The notes beneath the pieces were generated by a model. It worked only from the letters and a program-made list of their open reading frames with translations, did no database searches and was not told the DNA's origin. Below are positions 25,812-34,597 of a stretch of DNA of 64,000 nt, in pieces. Made by a program: the position numbers and the translations under genes. This DNA is from Pelagicoccus sp. SDUM812003 (GTDB lineage Bacteria; Verrucomicrobiota; Verrucomicrobiia; Opitutales; Opitutaceae), in the NCBI RefSeq assembly GCF_031127815.1, contig NZ_JARXHY010000011.1, positions 1-64,000 of the forward strand, read 5' to 3'. Position 1 is the stretch's first letter, and each line of letters starts with the position of its first letter.

Positions 25812-26924
25812 TTAGCCCTTGACCTGTTCGCCTTCGACGCTGATGGAGCGGGCGCTGATCACGGTGCGATCGTTGATCTTGGTCTTTTCGCCGCGGACGC
25901 GAATGTTGTCGCCATTCTCAAGGTTGAGGTCGCTCACTTTGGTATTGGCGCCGAGATCGATGGTGGCCGCTTTCCCATTTTTCATGCGCAGCTTCAGGAA
26001 GGTGTTCGATTCGCCATCGATGTTGACCATCTTATGATCCTCCAAGGTGCCATCTATGGTGATCGAGCTGGCCGCAGACTTGTCCTGTTCCATTTGGTTC
26101 TCGGAAGAATCGTCCCAGCGTTGCTTGGCCGCGGTGGAGCCGCTTGATTGCTGCGATAGCTCCAGCGCTCGATCGATGTGATGCGTTTCGCCTCCGCTCT
26201 CCAACTGTGAAACCACGAAGATGCTTTGGCCGTTGATGGAGCCTCGCGAACCCTGGAGCGTCACTTCATCGCCTTTTTGCAGTTCGGCGTTGAGAAGCGG
26301 AGAGTATCCGAGGTCGATCACCGCTTTTGAGCCGTCCTCCAGAGCGATCCGGGCGAGGGCGTGGTTTGCGGTGTATCCAGAGGAGTACTCCAGATCCATC
26401 TTGCGAAAGCCTTCGACGGTACCGCTCAGGGTTTCCGAGCTTTCGTCCTGAGACGACTTCTTCATTTGCGAACTGGAATCGGAGTCGGCGCTCGCCTGCA
26501 TGCTGCTGTCCGAATCGGAGCTTTGCTTGTTGTCGCTGTCTGAGTCGGACGCGGACATCAGGTCGTCGTCATCCCATTGGACGTCGTAGCTGTAGGCGGT
26601 ATCGTAGAAGCCGCGTTCGACTACCCATTCGTCGGTGGCTTCGTTCCAAACGTAGTGCGTTCCGTATACCAGATCGTCGTCTACGTATTCGTAGTTGATA
26701 TCTCCATACCAAAATGAGGAATCCCAGTAGGGACTGTAGTAGGTGTAGTCGAAGGTATCGTCGTACTCGTAATCGACGGCGCTGTCGTCGTCGAACCAGT
26801 CTGACGGGTCATACCATTCCTCTTGGTGGTATCCTTTGATGGGGTCGTATTCGTACGCTTGGGCGTACAGGGCGCTGTGGGCGAGAAAGGAGATGGGCAG
26901 CCCGATCGCGATTAGTTGTTTCAT
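25812..26924 (-). CDS. Secreted acidic/aromatic protein with Ser-Asp linker and two beta repeats
   Basis: 370 residues from the ATG at 26924 (MKQLIAIGLP); a slightly longer start at 26951 spoils the signal peptide. Signal peptide about 1-22 (cleavage near AQA). Residues 25-125 are extremely rich in Asp, Glu, Tyr and Trp (EWYDPSDWFDDDSAVDYEYD). About 125-165 is a Ser-Asp linker (SASDSDSDNKQSSDSDSSM). Two related beta-rich repeats follow, about 168-250 and 280-360, each with a start like GT(V/L)E..KM, a central (K)AVIDLG or KAATIDLG and an end like G..V...... Function unknown; export and possible calcium or surface binding are inferred from composition. Confidence 0.7.
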   Translation of the reverse strand: MKQLIAIGLPISFLAHSALYAQAYEYDPIKGYHQEEWYDPSDWFDDDSAVDYEYDDTFDYTYYSPYWDSSFWYGDINYEYVDDDLVYGTHYVWNEATDEWVVERGFYDTAYSYDVQWDDDDLMSASDSDSDNKQSSDSDSSMQASADSDSSSQMKKSSQDESSETLSGTVEGFRKMDLEYSSGYTANHALARIALEDGSKAVIDLGYSPLLNAELQKGDEVTLQGSRGSINGQSIFVVSQLESGGETHHIDRALELSQQSSGSTAAKQRWDDSSENQMEQDKSAASSITIDGTLEDHKMVNIDGESNTFLKLRMKNGKAATIDLGANTKVSDLNLENGDNIRVRGEKTKINDRTVISARSISVEGEQVKG

Positions 26925-27382
26925 CGTTTTTTTGCCACGTGTTAGTTTCATTGCTATGCGTAGGGGTTTACGTTTCAGTCAGGACAGCCATGCGAAAGCT
27001 GCCATTTGCGAGTTGGGAACCAAAGTCGCAGAGTCTGCGCCAACCCTTGCGATTGCGACGTGACTCAGAGGCAACTGCTGTCGGCGATTTCAAGTTGTTC
27101 CTCGATCGGAGCGGCGTTTGCGCGCTAGGGGGCTAGACAAGGCGTTCTTTTGTAAAAGGTCTGCCTGATTTCGCAGTCCCTCGCTTAGGTTTCGCTTTGC
27201 GGAGAAAAGCTGCGGTAGCGCCGACGAAGGAGAAGGCGGCAGGCAGTATGCAAAGTGCATCTAATCGCAGTCGTACGCGGAGCAGAATGCCCACTGTTGA
27301 CGCTGGCGCTGTTGGGGCATGCCGCAGGCTTTGCCGACGGGGAAAACGTTGCCGCGGCCCGAGGACGCGTCCGATGCGGTCG
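26925..27382. other. 458-base gap with no supported gene
   Basis: Frames across this stretch are short or mirror their neighbours. No terminator hairpin, no island promoter motif and no RNA-like structure was seen. Confidence 0.45.
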
Positions 27383-28381
27383 CTAGAGGTGGCCGGGGGT
27401 CTCGACGAGGAGCCTTGCCAACAGGGTCTGCCAAAGCTCGGGGTCGATGCGCTCGGTAAGACGCTGCATCATCAGCAGCTCCGAGGCGTCATCGAAGCAG
27501 GACAAGGCTCGGGCCGGTTCGGGAATCGCTTTGGCTCGCGCCAGGATGGCCGCGACCTCCCTCCGGTCCGCCATCGGGGCCTTCGCCGCTTCGAGAGCTG
27601 AAACGAGGGAGTCGACCTCCAGCCGCAGCCCGATGGTGGCCATGGCCTCGATGGTTTCATGGGGAGTCAGGATAGGTCGCCCAGCGATCGCCACCGCGTA
27701 GAAGCGATTCAGATCCTGCATGCGGACCTCCAGTTCGTCTTGCGACGTGAGGTAGCGAAGGCGTTTCGCGGAGCGCCCGTCGACGCCTGTGCGCTTCAGG
27801 TAGGAGGGGAAATTGATTTCGAAAGAGGTGAAATTGACGCTTTGGGAGCGACGAACGCAGCGTTCGACCAGGGCTTCCCGTTGCAAGGCGTGACCCGACT
27901 CATGCACGATGGAGAAATCGCTAGCGATGTCGGCGATGCGAATGGCGTGGTCGCGAGATTCGTAGCGGGCCACGATGGTGCTGGCTAGCTGACGGTTGCG
28001 CAGGGGCAGCGCTTTCGAAACCGTGGCGGCCTCGGAAAGAGCGTCGTAGTTCGATAGGTAGATATGGTCGCGGCCGTATCGCTGGCGCCAATCCCGTTTC
28101 GCTTGCAGGATCTCTGACAAGTCCGGGAGCTCTGCGTAGACGCAGGTCAGGACCTCCGAGTAGCTGATGAACCCTTGGGCGAGGGCTTGGATTCGGAGCT
28201 GGCGAACGTTTTCCCGATAGGCTTCCAGCTTCTGGACGACAAGCGCTGACTCGGGCCCCTCGGAGGCGCGAGTCGGATGGGGAAGGAAATGAATCGCGAC
28301 CAGAGAAACCAATCCGAAGAGAAGCGGGCACAATCGCTGGGAGCTGGCAAAACGGTCTGATCGAGAAGGGAGGCAAAGCAT
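27383..28381 (-). CDS. Secreted HExxH putative metallopeptidase
   Basis: 332 residues from the ATG at 28381, chosen because it gives a signal peptide (RLCPLLFGLVSLVAIHFLP, then a TRAS-type cleavage site); 29 more upstream codons are open. The helical mature protein carries FSIVHESGHALQRE (about 156-169), a zinc-binding HExxH motif, and TSQDELEVRMQDLNRFY about 50 residues later, where a Glu could be the third ligand. I do not recognise the peptidase family, and activity is inferred from the motif alone. It stands alone on the minus strand. Confidence 0.65.
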   Translation of the reverse strand: MLCLPSRSDRFASSQRLCPLLFGLVSLVAIHFLPHPTRASEGPESALVVQKLEAYRENVRQLRIQALAQGFISYSEVLTCVYAELPDLSEILQAKRDWRQRYGRDHIYLSNYDALSEAATVSKALPLRNRQLASTIVARYESRDHAIRIADIASDFSIVHESGHALQREALVERCVRRSQSVNFTSFEINFPSYLKRTGVDGRSAKRLRYLTSQDELEVRMQDLNRFYAVAIAGRPILTPHETIEAMATIGLRLEVDSLVSALEAAKAPMADRREVAAILARAKAIPEPARALSCFDDASELLMMQRLTERIDPELWQTLLARLLVETPGHL

Positions 28382-28723
28382 TTGCTCGGAGGAGGAATCG
28401 TTGGTCGCTGTGGGAGTTCGAGCCAGCGCTGGAAACCGGAATCGCTCCGCGACAGATGGCTCGACCAATCAGCTTATCGGCAGAAGGGCGCGCGGGTTTT
28501 AGGACGCGCTTTCTAAAAATAGGTGAATCGCGCCATGGGATGTTGGATACGCGCCGGGCGATGGTGCAGCTTGCACCTTCTGCGGTTGGAAAGGTGGGCT
28601 TTTGCGGCGACCTTTGGACGCGTTCGGCTTTTCGGAGGGCGACATCGCCTCGGTTGCCAGGCTATTCGCGAGCGGGAATCAGGGGCCGAAACGAATGGCA
28701 TAGGAACTGCGGTGCAGCACGCT

Positions 28724-28864
28724 ATGAAAACGAAATTCAAATCGATCACGTGGTTCGTATCGTTGGCGGCGGCAGCTGTCGTTCTGGCAGGGTGCAACAC
28801 TGCTGATGGGATAGGGAAGGATGTCGAACAGCTCGGCGAGGAGTTGCAAGAGGCAGCGGATTGA
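28724..28864 (+). CDS. Entericidin-type small lipoprotein
   Basis: 46 residues. A lipoprotein signal (WFVSLAAAAVVLAGC, cysteine 24) is followed by NTADGIGKDVEQLGEELQEA, the hallmark of the EcnA/EcnB entericidin family (CNT..G.GKD). Entericidins are membrane lipoproteins of an osmotically induced toxin-antidote pair in E. coli; single homologues are common as stress lipoproteins. No paired gene is seen here. Confidence 0.85.
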   Translation: MKTKFKSITWFVSLAAAAVVLAGCNTADGIGKDVEQLGEELQEAAD

Positions 28865-29064
28865 TGCCGGTCCGCCTCCCGCGGTGGCCAATCTTCGGAA
28901 GGGTGTGGCGGAATCATTTCCGGCGATCGCTGTCGGCGACGAGGATAGTCCACTCCGGGGTTCTCGATGGCTTCGCCATGCGCGGGATGGTGGTGAGTTG
29001 TTTTGCAAGCTTCGAAACGAGAGGAACGTTCCTGGGCGTGGAGCGCTAGGATAGGCGTGGGGCG

Positions 29065-31407
29065 ATGAAGAATCGCGCGCACCCAGACAAGCTACAGGCG
29101 AAGTTGGAGGGCGAAACCGCTAGGAAGGCACCTGGGGTGATCTTGCTGCAGGTGGACGGTCTCGCTCGCCGGCAGTTTGAGAGCGCTCTGGCGTCGGGCC
29201 GATTGCCCTTTTTGCAGAGCATGGTCGGAAGCGGTTCGCACTCGCTGCTGAGCTTCTATCCCGGTCAACCCTCTAGCACGCCCGCGGTGCAAGCAGAGAT
29301 CGTGTACGGCAAGCGCTGCGCCGTGCCAGCGTTTAGCTTCTACGACGCGGAGCGTGGGGAGGACTATCGCATGTACGGGGCGGCGTGGGCCCGTCGCGTG
29401 TCGGAGCTGGCGAGCCAGGAGGCGGCGTCCCTGCTAGAAGGTGGGGGCAGCTACGCCAACATCTATTCCGCCGGCGCTCGGAGGGCGCGCTATTGCGGCG
29501 AGCAGAATACCGCAGGCCACTGGCTGGAGGAGATCTCGCTGCTACGCCTGGTTCGTTTAGCGATTTCGTATCCAGGCCGAGCCGCCAAGGTGATTTGGCT
29601 TTGCCTCGTAGAAGTCCTTCTGGCGGTGCGCGATTGCGTGAAGGGAGTCATCAGCCGGGGAGATCTCGCTTCCGAGCTGAAATTCGTGGTCGCGCGGGTC
29701 GGGGTGAGCATCGCCCTCCGGGAAGCGATACGTTTTCGCATGATGGAGGGCATCAAAGAAGGGCTTCCGGTGTTGCATGCCAACTTTTTTGGATACGACG
29801 AGCAAGCTCACCGTAGAGGCCCCGAATCGGAGTTCGCCCACTGGAGCTTGAAGGGAATCGATGGGGCCATTCGCAAGATCTGCCGCTGCGCCAAGGAGAA
29901 GGGAGGGCGAGAATACTCGGTGATCGTCTTCTCGGATCATGGGCAGGAATCGGTAGTTCCCTACGAAGAGGAGCATGGGGAAAGCTTCGACGACAAGGTA
30001 CAGGCTCTCTTTGGAGAAAACGGGTTCCATGTTCGGGAAGGAGGCGCCCTAAGCGCCATCATGGAGCGGGCCCAATACGCGGCTCGCAGTTTGGTAGGAC
30101 TTGTCGATGATGAAGAGGTCGTCGGGAAACGATGGATACGGGTGAAATCGATGGGGCCAGTGGCTCACATCTACGTGCAGAATGGACTGCCCGTGGAGAG
30201 CAAACGCGAGTGGGCGCGAAGAATTGTATCGGAATCGGGAATACAAATAGCGTTCTATCGAGACGAGCTCGGGGATCCCGTGTGCGTCACGGAGGACGGC
30301 GAGGGTGATTTGGGGTTGCTGTTGGAGCTTTTGAGAGCCTGCGAGCACCCATTTGCCAGAGAAGTGGTGGCGGATACTGAGCTGATGGTGAAAGCAGGGC
30401 TTTCGGGCGACGTGATCGCTCTGGGATGGCGACCGGGACGCCGGTCCTTGTCCTTCGCTAGGGAGCGGGGTGCTCATGGAGGACCGGGGATGGAAGAGTG
30501 TCATGGTTTCGCTCTGCTCCCCAGTGGTTTTCAGCGAAATCGAAGCTGGGTGCGCGGCCTGGATCTGCGGGATGCCGCGTTTGAGCTGTCCGGACGTTGC
30601 CCTGTTGGCAATGCGGTCACTCGGACCCACCCGGAGCGTCCCGAAAGCGAGGTGCTGCAGCTCGCCAGCTACAACGTGCACGGTGGAGTCGGCTGCGACC
30701 GGCGCCTGGATCCGGATCGCATTGCGGCGGTGGTGAGCCGCTTGCACGCCGATGTGGTCTGCTTCCAGGAGGCCTTCGAGAGCGCGGACGGGCGGGTCTC
30801 GCTCGAGTCCGCGTTGCGCAGGCGCTGGTGCGAGGACTTGAGCTACGACTTTTTGCCCCTGCATGAGAAAAGAGGGGTCCGCTACGGCGTGGCCATCGCG
30901 TCGAAACGGCCCTTTCGCGTAGTCCGGTCCGAAGGATTCGAGCTTTCCGATCGGCGCTTTTCCCGCTTGGAGCCGAGAGGAGCTCAGGCGGTCGAATTCG
31001 AGTTGTCCGGCGAACGGGTTTGGGTAGCGAACACCCATTTCGGTCTGGCCGCAGGGGAGCGGCAGGCCCAAGCGAAAGCGTTGCTGGAGGACTCCTGGCT
31101 GGGAGACGCTGCGTCAAAGCTTCCGGTGGCCTTGGCGGGCGATTTCAACGCCGGTCCAAATTCGACCACTATCGAGCTGCTGCGTAGTAGGTTTAAGGAT
31201 ACGCAGAACGCTCTGGAAGGCAGGCGAACGCAGGCCTCGTTTCTTTCCTGGGCGCCGATACGCCGAATCGATCATATCCTCACCACCGATCAATGGACCG
31301 TCGCTAGCGCGGGATCGTTTCAAGGACGAGGGGCCCGAGTCGCTTCGGATCATTTGCCGGTGTTCGCGGATCTGAAGCTCGATACCCGGGAGGCGGTGTC
31401 AGCGTGA
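29065..31407 (+). CDS. Alkaline-phosphatase-superfamily phosphodiesterase fused to an EEP hydrolase
   Basis: 780 residues with two catalytic modules. Residues about 20-500 are type I phosphodiesterase/nucleotide pyrophosphatase-like: ILLQVDGLARRQFE, SSTPAVQAEIVYG (probable nucleophile Ser/Thr), FFGYDEQAHRRGP, VIVFSDHGQE and ERGAHGGPG. Residues about 530-775 are an endonuclease/exonuclease/phosphatase domain: LASYNVHGG, DVVCFQEAFE, VANTHFG, LAGDFNAGP, RIDHIL and ASDHLPVF, all catalytic positions kept. EEP enzymes include nucleases, inositol phosphatases and sphingomyelinases. A hydrophobic segment (about 175-200, RAAKVIWLCLVEVLLAV) may touch the membrane. Its stop overlaps the VTT gene. Joint action on a phospholipid or glycan phosphodiester is inferred. 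Confidence 0.8.
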   Translation: MKNRAHPDKLQAKLEGETARKAPGVILLQVDGLARRQFESALASGRLPFLQSMVGSGSHSLLSFYPGQPSSTPAVQAEIVYGKRCAVPAFSFYDAERGEDYRMYGAAWARRVSELASQEAASLLEGGGSYANIYSAGARRARYCGEQNTAGHWLEEISLLRLVRLAISYPGRAAKVIWLCLVEVLLAVRDCVKGVISRGDLASELKFVVARVGVSIALREAIRFRMMEGIKEGLPVLHANFFGYDEQAHRRGPESEFAHWSLKGIDGAIRKICRCAKEKGGREYSVIVFSDHGQESVVPYEEEHGESFDDKVQALFGENGFHVREGGALSAIMERAQYAARSLVGLVDDEEVVGKRWIRVKSMGPVAHIYVQNGLPVESKREWARRIVSESGIQIAFYRDELGDPVCVTEDGEGDLGLLLELLRACEHPFAREVVADTELMVKAGLSGDVIALGWRPGRRSLSFARERGAHGGPGMEECHGFALLPSGFQRNRSWVRGLDLRDAAFELSGRCPVGNAVTRTHPERPESEVLQLASYNVHGGVGCDRRLDPDRIAAVVSRLHADVVCFQEAFESADGRVSLESALRRRWCEDLSYDFLPLHEKRGVRYGVAIASKRPFRVVRSEGFELSDRRFSRLEPRGAQAVEFELSGERVWVANTHFGLAAGERQAQAKALLEDSWLGDAASKLPVALAGDFNAGPNSTTIELLRSRFKDTQNALEGRRTQASFLSWAPIRRIDHILTTDQWTVASAGSFQGRGARVASDHLPVFADLKLDTREAVSA

Positions 31408-32063
31408 GCTTGCGAAGGAAACTGATCGCCGGAGGGCTGGCGGCGCTCGTGGTCGGGGTAGTGGTCTATGCGTTACACAAAAACGGATACAGCTGGAAAG
31501 ACTTCGAAACGATGCTGAGGAACGCCCCGGCGTGGATCTTCTTGCTCCTTCTCGTCGTCCTGCCGCCGCTGGGCGTGCCGTTGTCCATCTTCATGCTCGC
31601 CGTCGGGGCGCGCTTCGGGTACTTTCTGGGCGCGTTGACCGCCTGCGGAGCGTTGGTGGGCCATCACCTGATTGCGATCTGGCTCAGTTCCGCAGCCAAA
31701 GGCTTGCTTGGTGAGAATGTTCAGGGAAACCGGCTTTGGAAACGGCTGGAACGAAAGGTGGGTGAGAATCATGGCGGAAAGCTGGTTTTCCTTTTCGCCT
31801 TCATTCCCGGGCCGCCGTATTGGATAAAGCTCTACCTGCCGCTGGCCATGGGCGTCTCGCTCCGACTCTATCTCTGGTTCAGCACCACCGCCCATATGAT
31901 TGGCGTATTTCTCTTCGTGGGGCTCGGCAGCGCCTTGCTCAAGGGAAACGCTTTGTTGGTAGGGGTCTTCCTGCTCGCCATGGTAGGCTTCTATCTCCTG
32001 GTGAAGTGGATTCGCGAGCGTCAGGTGGGGACGAAACGGGGCGAACGCGAGCGGACTGCCTAG
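31404..32063 (+). CDS. VTT-domain (DedA/TMEM41-like) membrane protein
   Basis: 219 residues with about five to six hydrophobic helices. The VTT pattern is visible: PPLGVPLSIFMLAVGARFG..G, then a G-rich helix, then FLFAFIPGPPYWIKLYLPLAMG. VTT proteins include lipid scramblases and DedA transporters that move undecaprenyl phosphate or phospholipids across membranes. The GTG start overlaps the upstream stop (GTGA), so it is co-translated with the phosphodiesterase fusion. A role in flipping a lipid handled by that enzyme is plausible but unproven. Confidence 0.8.
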   Translation: MSLRRKLIAGGLAALVVGVVVYALHKNGYSWKDFETMLRNAPAWIFLLLLVVLPPLGVPLSIFMLAVGARFGYFLGALTACGALVGHHLIAIWLSSAAKGLLGENVQGNRLWKRLERKVGENHGGKLVFLFAFIPGPPYWIKLYLPLAMGVSLRLYLWFSTTAHMIGVFLFVGLGSALLKGNALLVGVFLLAMVGFYLLVKWIRERQVGTKRGERERTA

Positions 32064-32245
32064 ACGGCCGCCGTCATCACGAAGCGTTCGGGTTGGTTCG
32101 CTCCCATAAACCCCACTGTTGCGCCGTTGTTGCGCTGCGGTGCGAATTGCAGCGAAATCGATGCGGAAGGATTTCAAAATGCGGTGTCTTGCATCGGCGA
32201 TGGCTTGCGAGTTCGTTGGCGCGAATATCGCACCTTTGCTAGGCG

Positions 32246-34555
32246 ATGGTTAAGTGGATACCTTGGCAACTCATCGCGAAGCGAGCGTCGAAGGCGTATG
32301 GATTCTCCAATCCGCTCGATACGCTGGATCGTGTGCGTCGGTTTAGCCAGCCGTCTGAAACTGCGGAGCCCATCGAGCTGCTGCGGGCGGGATTCGCCTT
32401 CCACTCGCGCGGCCTGGTCAATACCAAGGCCATCCAGAACAATCTGGACTGGGTCTGGCCGTATTGGGTCACTCGGCAGTTCGACCCGAAGGACGTTTCC
32501 TTCGTGCCGCGGGCCTTTTCCTTCAGTCACATCAACCTGACTCACCGCAACTGGACCGCGGTGGGGCTGCCCAACAGCTCCGCCTACGGCATTGTGGATC
32601 CCAGAGGCCTGGTGACGCCGTTTCACGACTCCTGGTCGATCGACTTCTGGGTGGTGGACGACGAAGGCAAGGTCATGTTTCCCAGTCAACTGCCAGATGC
32701 GGAGCAAGCTCTGGCGATCGACGAGCTGCCCTGCGTGCGCACGCGATGCGAGCGCGACGACCTGAGATTGCAGACGATCGTCCGTTCGACCCTGGCTGAA
32801 AACGGCCAGGAGCGCGTGGAGGTGGTAGCCCAGGCCTCCTGCGAAAGCGGAGGCTATCTCGTCGCCTCCTTGCGTCCGTACAATCCCGAAGGCATCCAGT
32901 TCATCGACCGGATCGAGACCGACGAGGAGCGAGGCGAGTGGCGGGTGAACGATTCCCAGACCGTTCGGCTGATCGGCGATATCGAAGGGTATCTGGTTTC
33001 CAACTACGAGCAAGGCGACGTTTCCCATCTGATTGGCGACGTGGTGGAGAAGGCGCCTAGGATCGAGTGTTCGGCAGGCATGGCCACTGCGGCCGCCCTG
33101 TCGAGAATAGAGCCGGGCCGGACGTGTCAGCTAAGGGTCCTGGCCTCTCCCGAAAGAACCATTCCGGTATCGGACTCCAAGGACGTGAAGCGAAGCGAGC
33201 GACGGGCCAACGCGATTTGGGCCGAGTCGATGGGCAGAAACGCGCGGCTGGAGCTGTCTGACAATCGGGTGAAAACGCTCTATGATCAGGCCTGCTCGAC
33301 CTTGGTTCTGCTGTCGCCGGAAGATATTTATCCTGGCCCCTACACCTATCGGCGATTCTGGTTTAGGGATGCTTGTCTGATCGCCCACGCCTTGCTGCGC
33401 ATCGGGCAGCACGAGGCTTGTCGAAGGGCGCTGAGCCGTTTCCCCGAGCGGCAGACGCTCAAGGGGTACTACCTTTCGCAGGAGGGCGAGTGGGACTCCA
33501 ACGGCCAGGTGCTTTGGATTTACGAGCAGTACGAGCAGCTGGCCGGAGAAGCGATCCCTGAGGAATGCTACGCGGGCGTTCGCAAGGCCATAAACTGGTT
33601 CAATGGCATGAGGGTGAGCGCCGAAGGCACGCGCTGGCACGGGCTCCTGCCGGCAGGATTCAGCGCCGAGCACTTCGGACCCAACGACTACTACTACTGG
33701 GACGACTTTTGGGCCATCGGCGGACTGGAGGCGGCAGCTCAGCTGTGTCTGCGCCACGGCGACGAGAACCTGGCTCAGAAGGCCAGCAACCTGGCCGTGG
33801 ACATGCGTCAAAGCGTGGAAGCGAGCATCGAGTCGAATCCCGTGTTCCACAAACGCAGCTCCATGCCCGCGTCGCCCAATCGGCGCATGGACAGCGGGGC
33901 CATCGGATCTCTGGTTTCGGACTATCCGCTGCAGCTCTTCGATGCCGGAGATGTTCGCGTGCGCCGGAGCGTGGAATGGATTTTGGAAAACTGCTTCGTG
34001 GACGGGGCGTTTTTCCAAGACATGATTCACTCCGGCCTCAACGTGTACCTGACGCTGGACGTCGCCCAGACGCTACTGCGGCTAGGCGATCGGCGCTGGC
34101 GCGGGCTTTTGGATCGCTGCGCGGAACTGGCTTCGCCGACCGGACAATGGCCCGAGGCGATTCACCCCATCACGCTCGGAGGTTGCATGGGCGATGGCCA
34201 ACATGCGTGGGCGGCGGCCGAGTGGGTGATGCTGGTCAGAAACGCCTTCGTTCGCGAGGAGAAGGGATGTCTCGTGCTGGGATCGGGGGTCGAGTCGGAC
34301 TGGCTGCCGGAGGGCAAGACGGCCTCCTTCGGCTACACGCCGACCAGCGTCGGAGATTGCCGTGTGAGCTTCGAGCGAAAAGGGGACCGCCTGGAAGTCT
34401 CGATCGATTTTCGAAAGGAAAACGGGACGGCGCGCTGGCGTCTCGCAGTTCCTGGATACGAAAACCTGAAAGGTGTCGGGTCGGCTCGAGCCATGGCCAG
34501 CTCGGTGGTCGAAGCGAGGGAGACGGTAGCGAACGGAGCGAGCTCTCGCTCGTGA
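32246..34555 (+). CDS. Six-hairpin glycosidase-like protein
   Basis: 769 residues. The N-terminal part (about 1-290) is beta-rich, as in the front domains of amylo-1,6-glucosidase-like proteins. The C-terminal part (about 330-700) reads as an (alpha/alpha)6 barrel: YPGPYTYRRFWFRDACLIAHAL, SQEGEWDSNGQVLWIYEQYEQL, GPNDYYYWDDFWAIGGLEAA and TGQWPEAIHPITLGGCMGDG are typical of GH15/GH63-like folds, with acidic residues (RDAC, EGEWDSNG, EAIHP) as catalytic candidates. No signal peptide, so probably cytoplasmic. Substrate unknown; a glucan or glycolipid is guessed from the neighbours. Confidence 0.7.
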   Translation: MVKWIPWQLIAKRASKAYGFSNPLDTLDRVRRFSQPSETAEPIELLRAGFAFHSRGLVNTKAIQNNLDWVWPYWVTRQFDPKDVSFVPRAFSFSHINLTHRNWTAVGLPNSSAYGIVDPRGLVTPFHDSWSIDFWVVDDEGKVMFPSQLPDAEQALAIDELPCVRTRCERDDLRLQTIVRSTLAENGQERVEVVAQASCESGGYLVASLRPYNPEGIQFIDRIETDEERGEWRVNDSQTVRLIGDIEGYLVSNYEQGDVSHLIGDVVEKAPRIECSAGMATAAALSRIEPGRTCQLRVLASPERTIPVSDSKDVKRSERRANAIWAESMGRNARLELSDNRVKTLYDQACSTLVLLSPEDIYPGPYTYRRFWFRDACLIAHALLRIGQHEACRRALSRFPERQTLKGYYLSQEGEWDSNGQVLWIYEQYEQLAGEAIPEECYAGVRKAINWFNGMRVSAEGTRWHGLLPAGFSAEHFGPNDYYYWDDFWAIGGLEAAAQLCLRHGDENLAQKASNLAVDMRQSVEASIESNPVFHKRSSMPASPNRRMDSGAIGSLVSDYPLQLFDAGDVRVRRSVEWILENCFVDGAFFQDMIHSGLNVYLTLDVAQTLLRLGDRRWRGLLDRCAELASPTGQWPEAIHPITLGGCMGDGQHAWAAAEWVMLVRNAFVREEKGCLVLGSGVESDWLPEGKTASFGYTPTSVGDCRVSFERKGDRLEVSIDFRKENGTARWRLAVPGYENLKGVGSARAMASSVVEARETVANGASSRS

Positions 34556-34597
34556 CGACGGGGTTCAGGCGCGAGTTTTGCAGGTGGCGGAGGGCGT

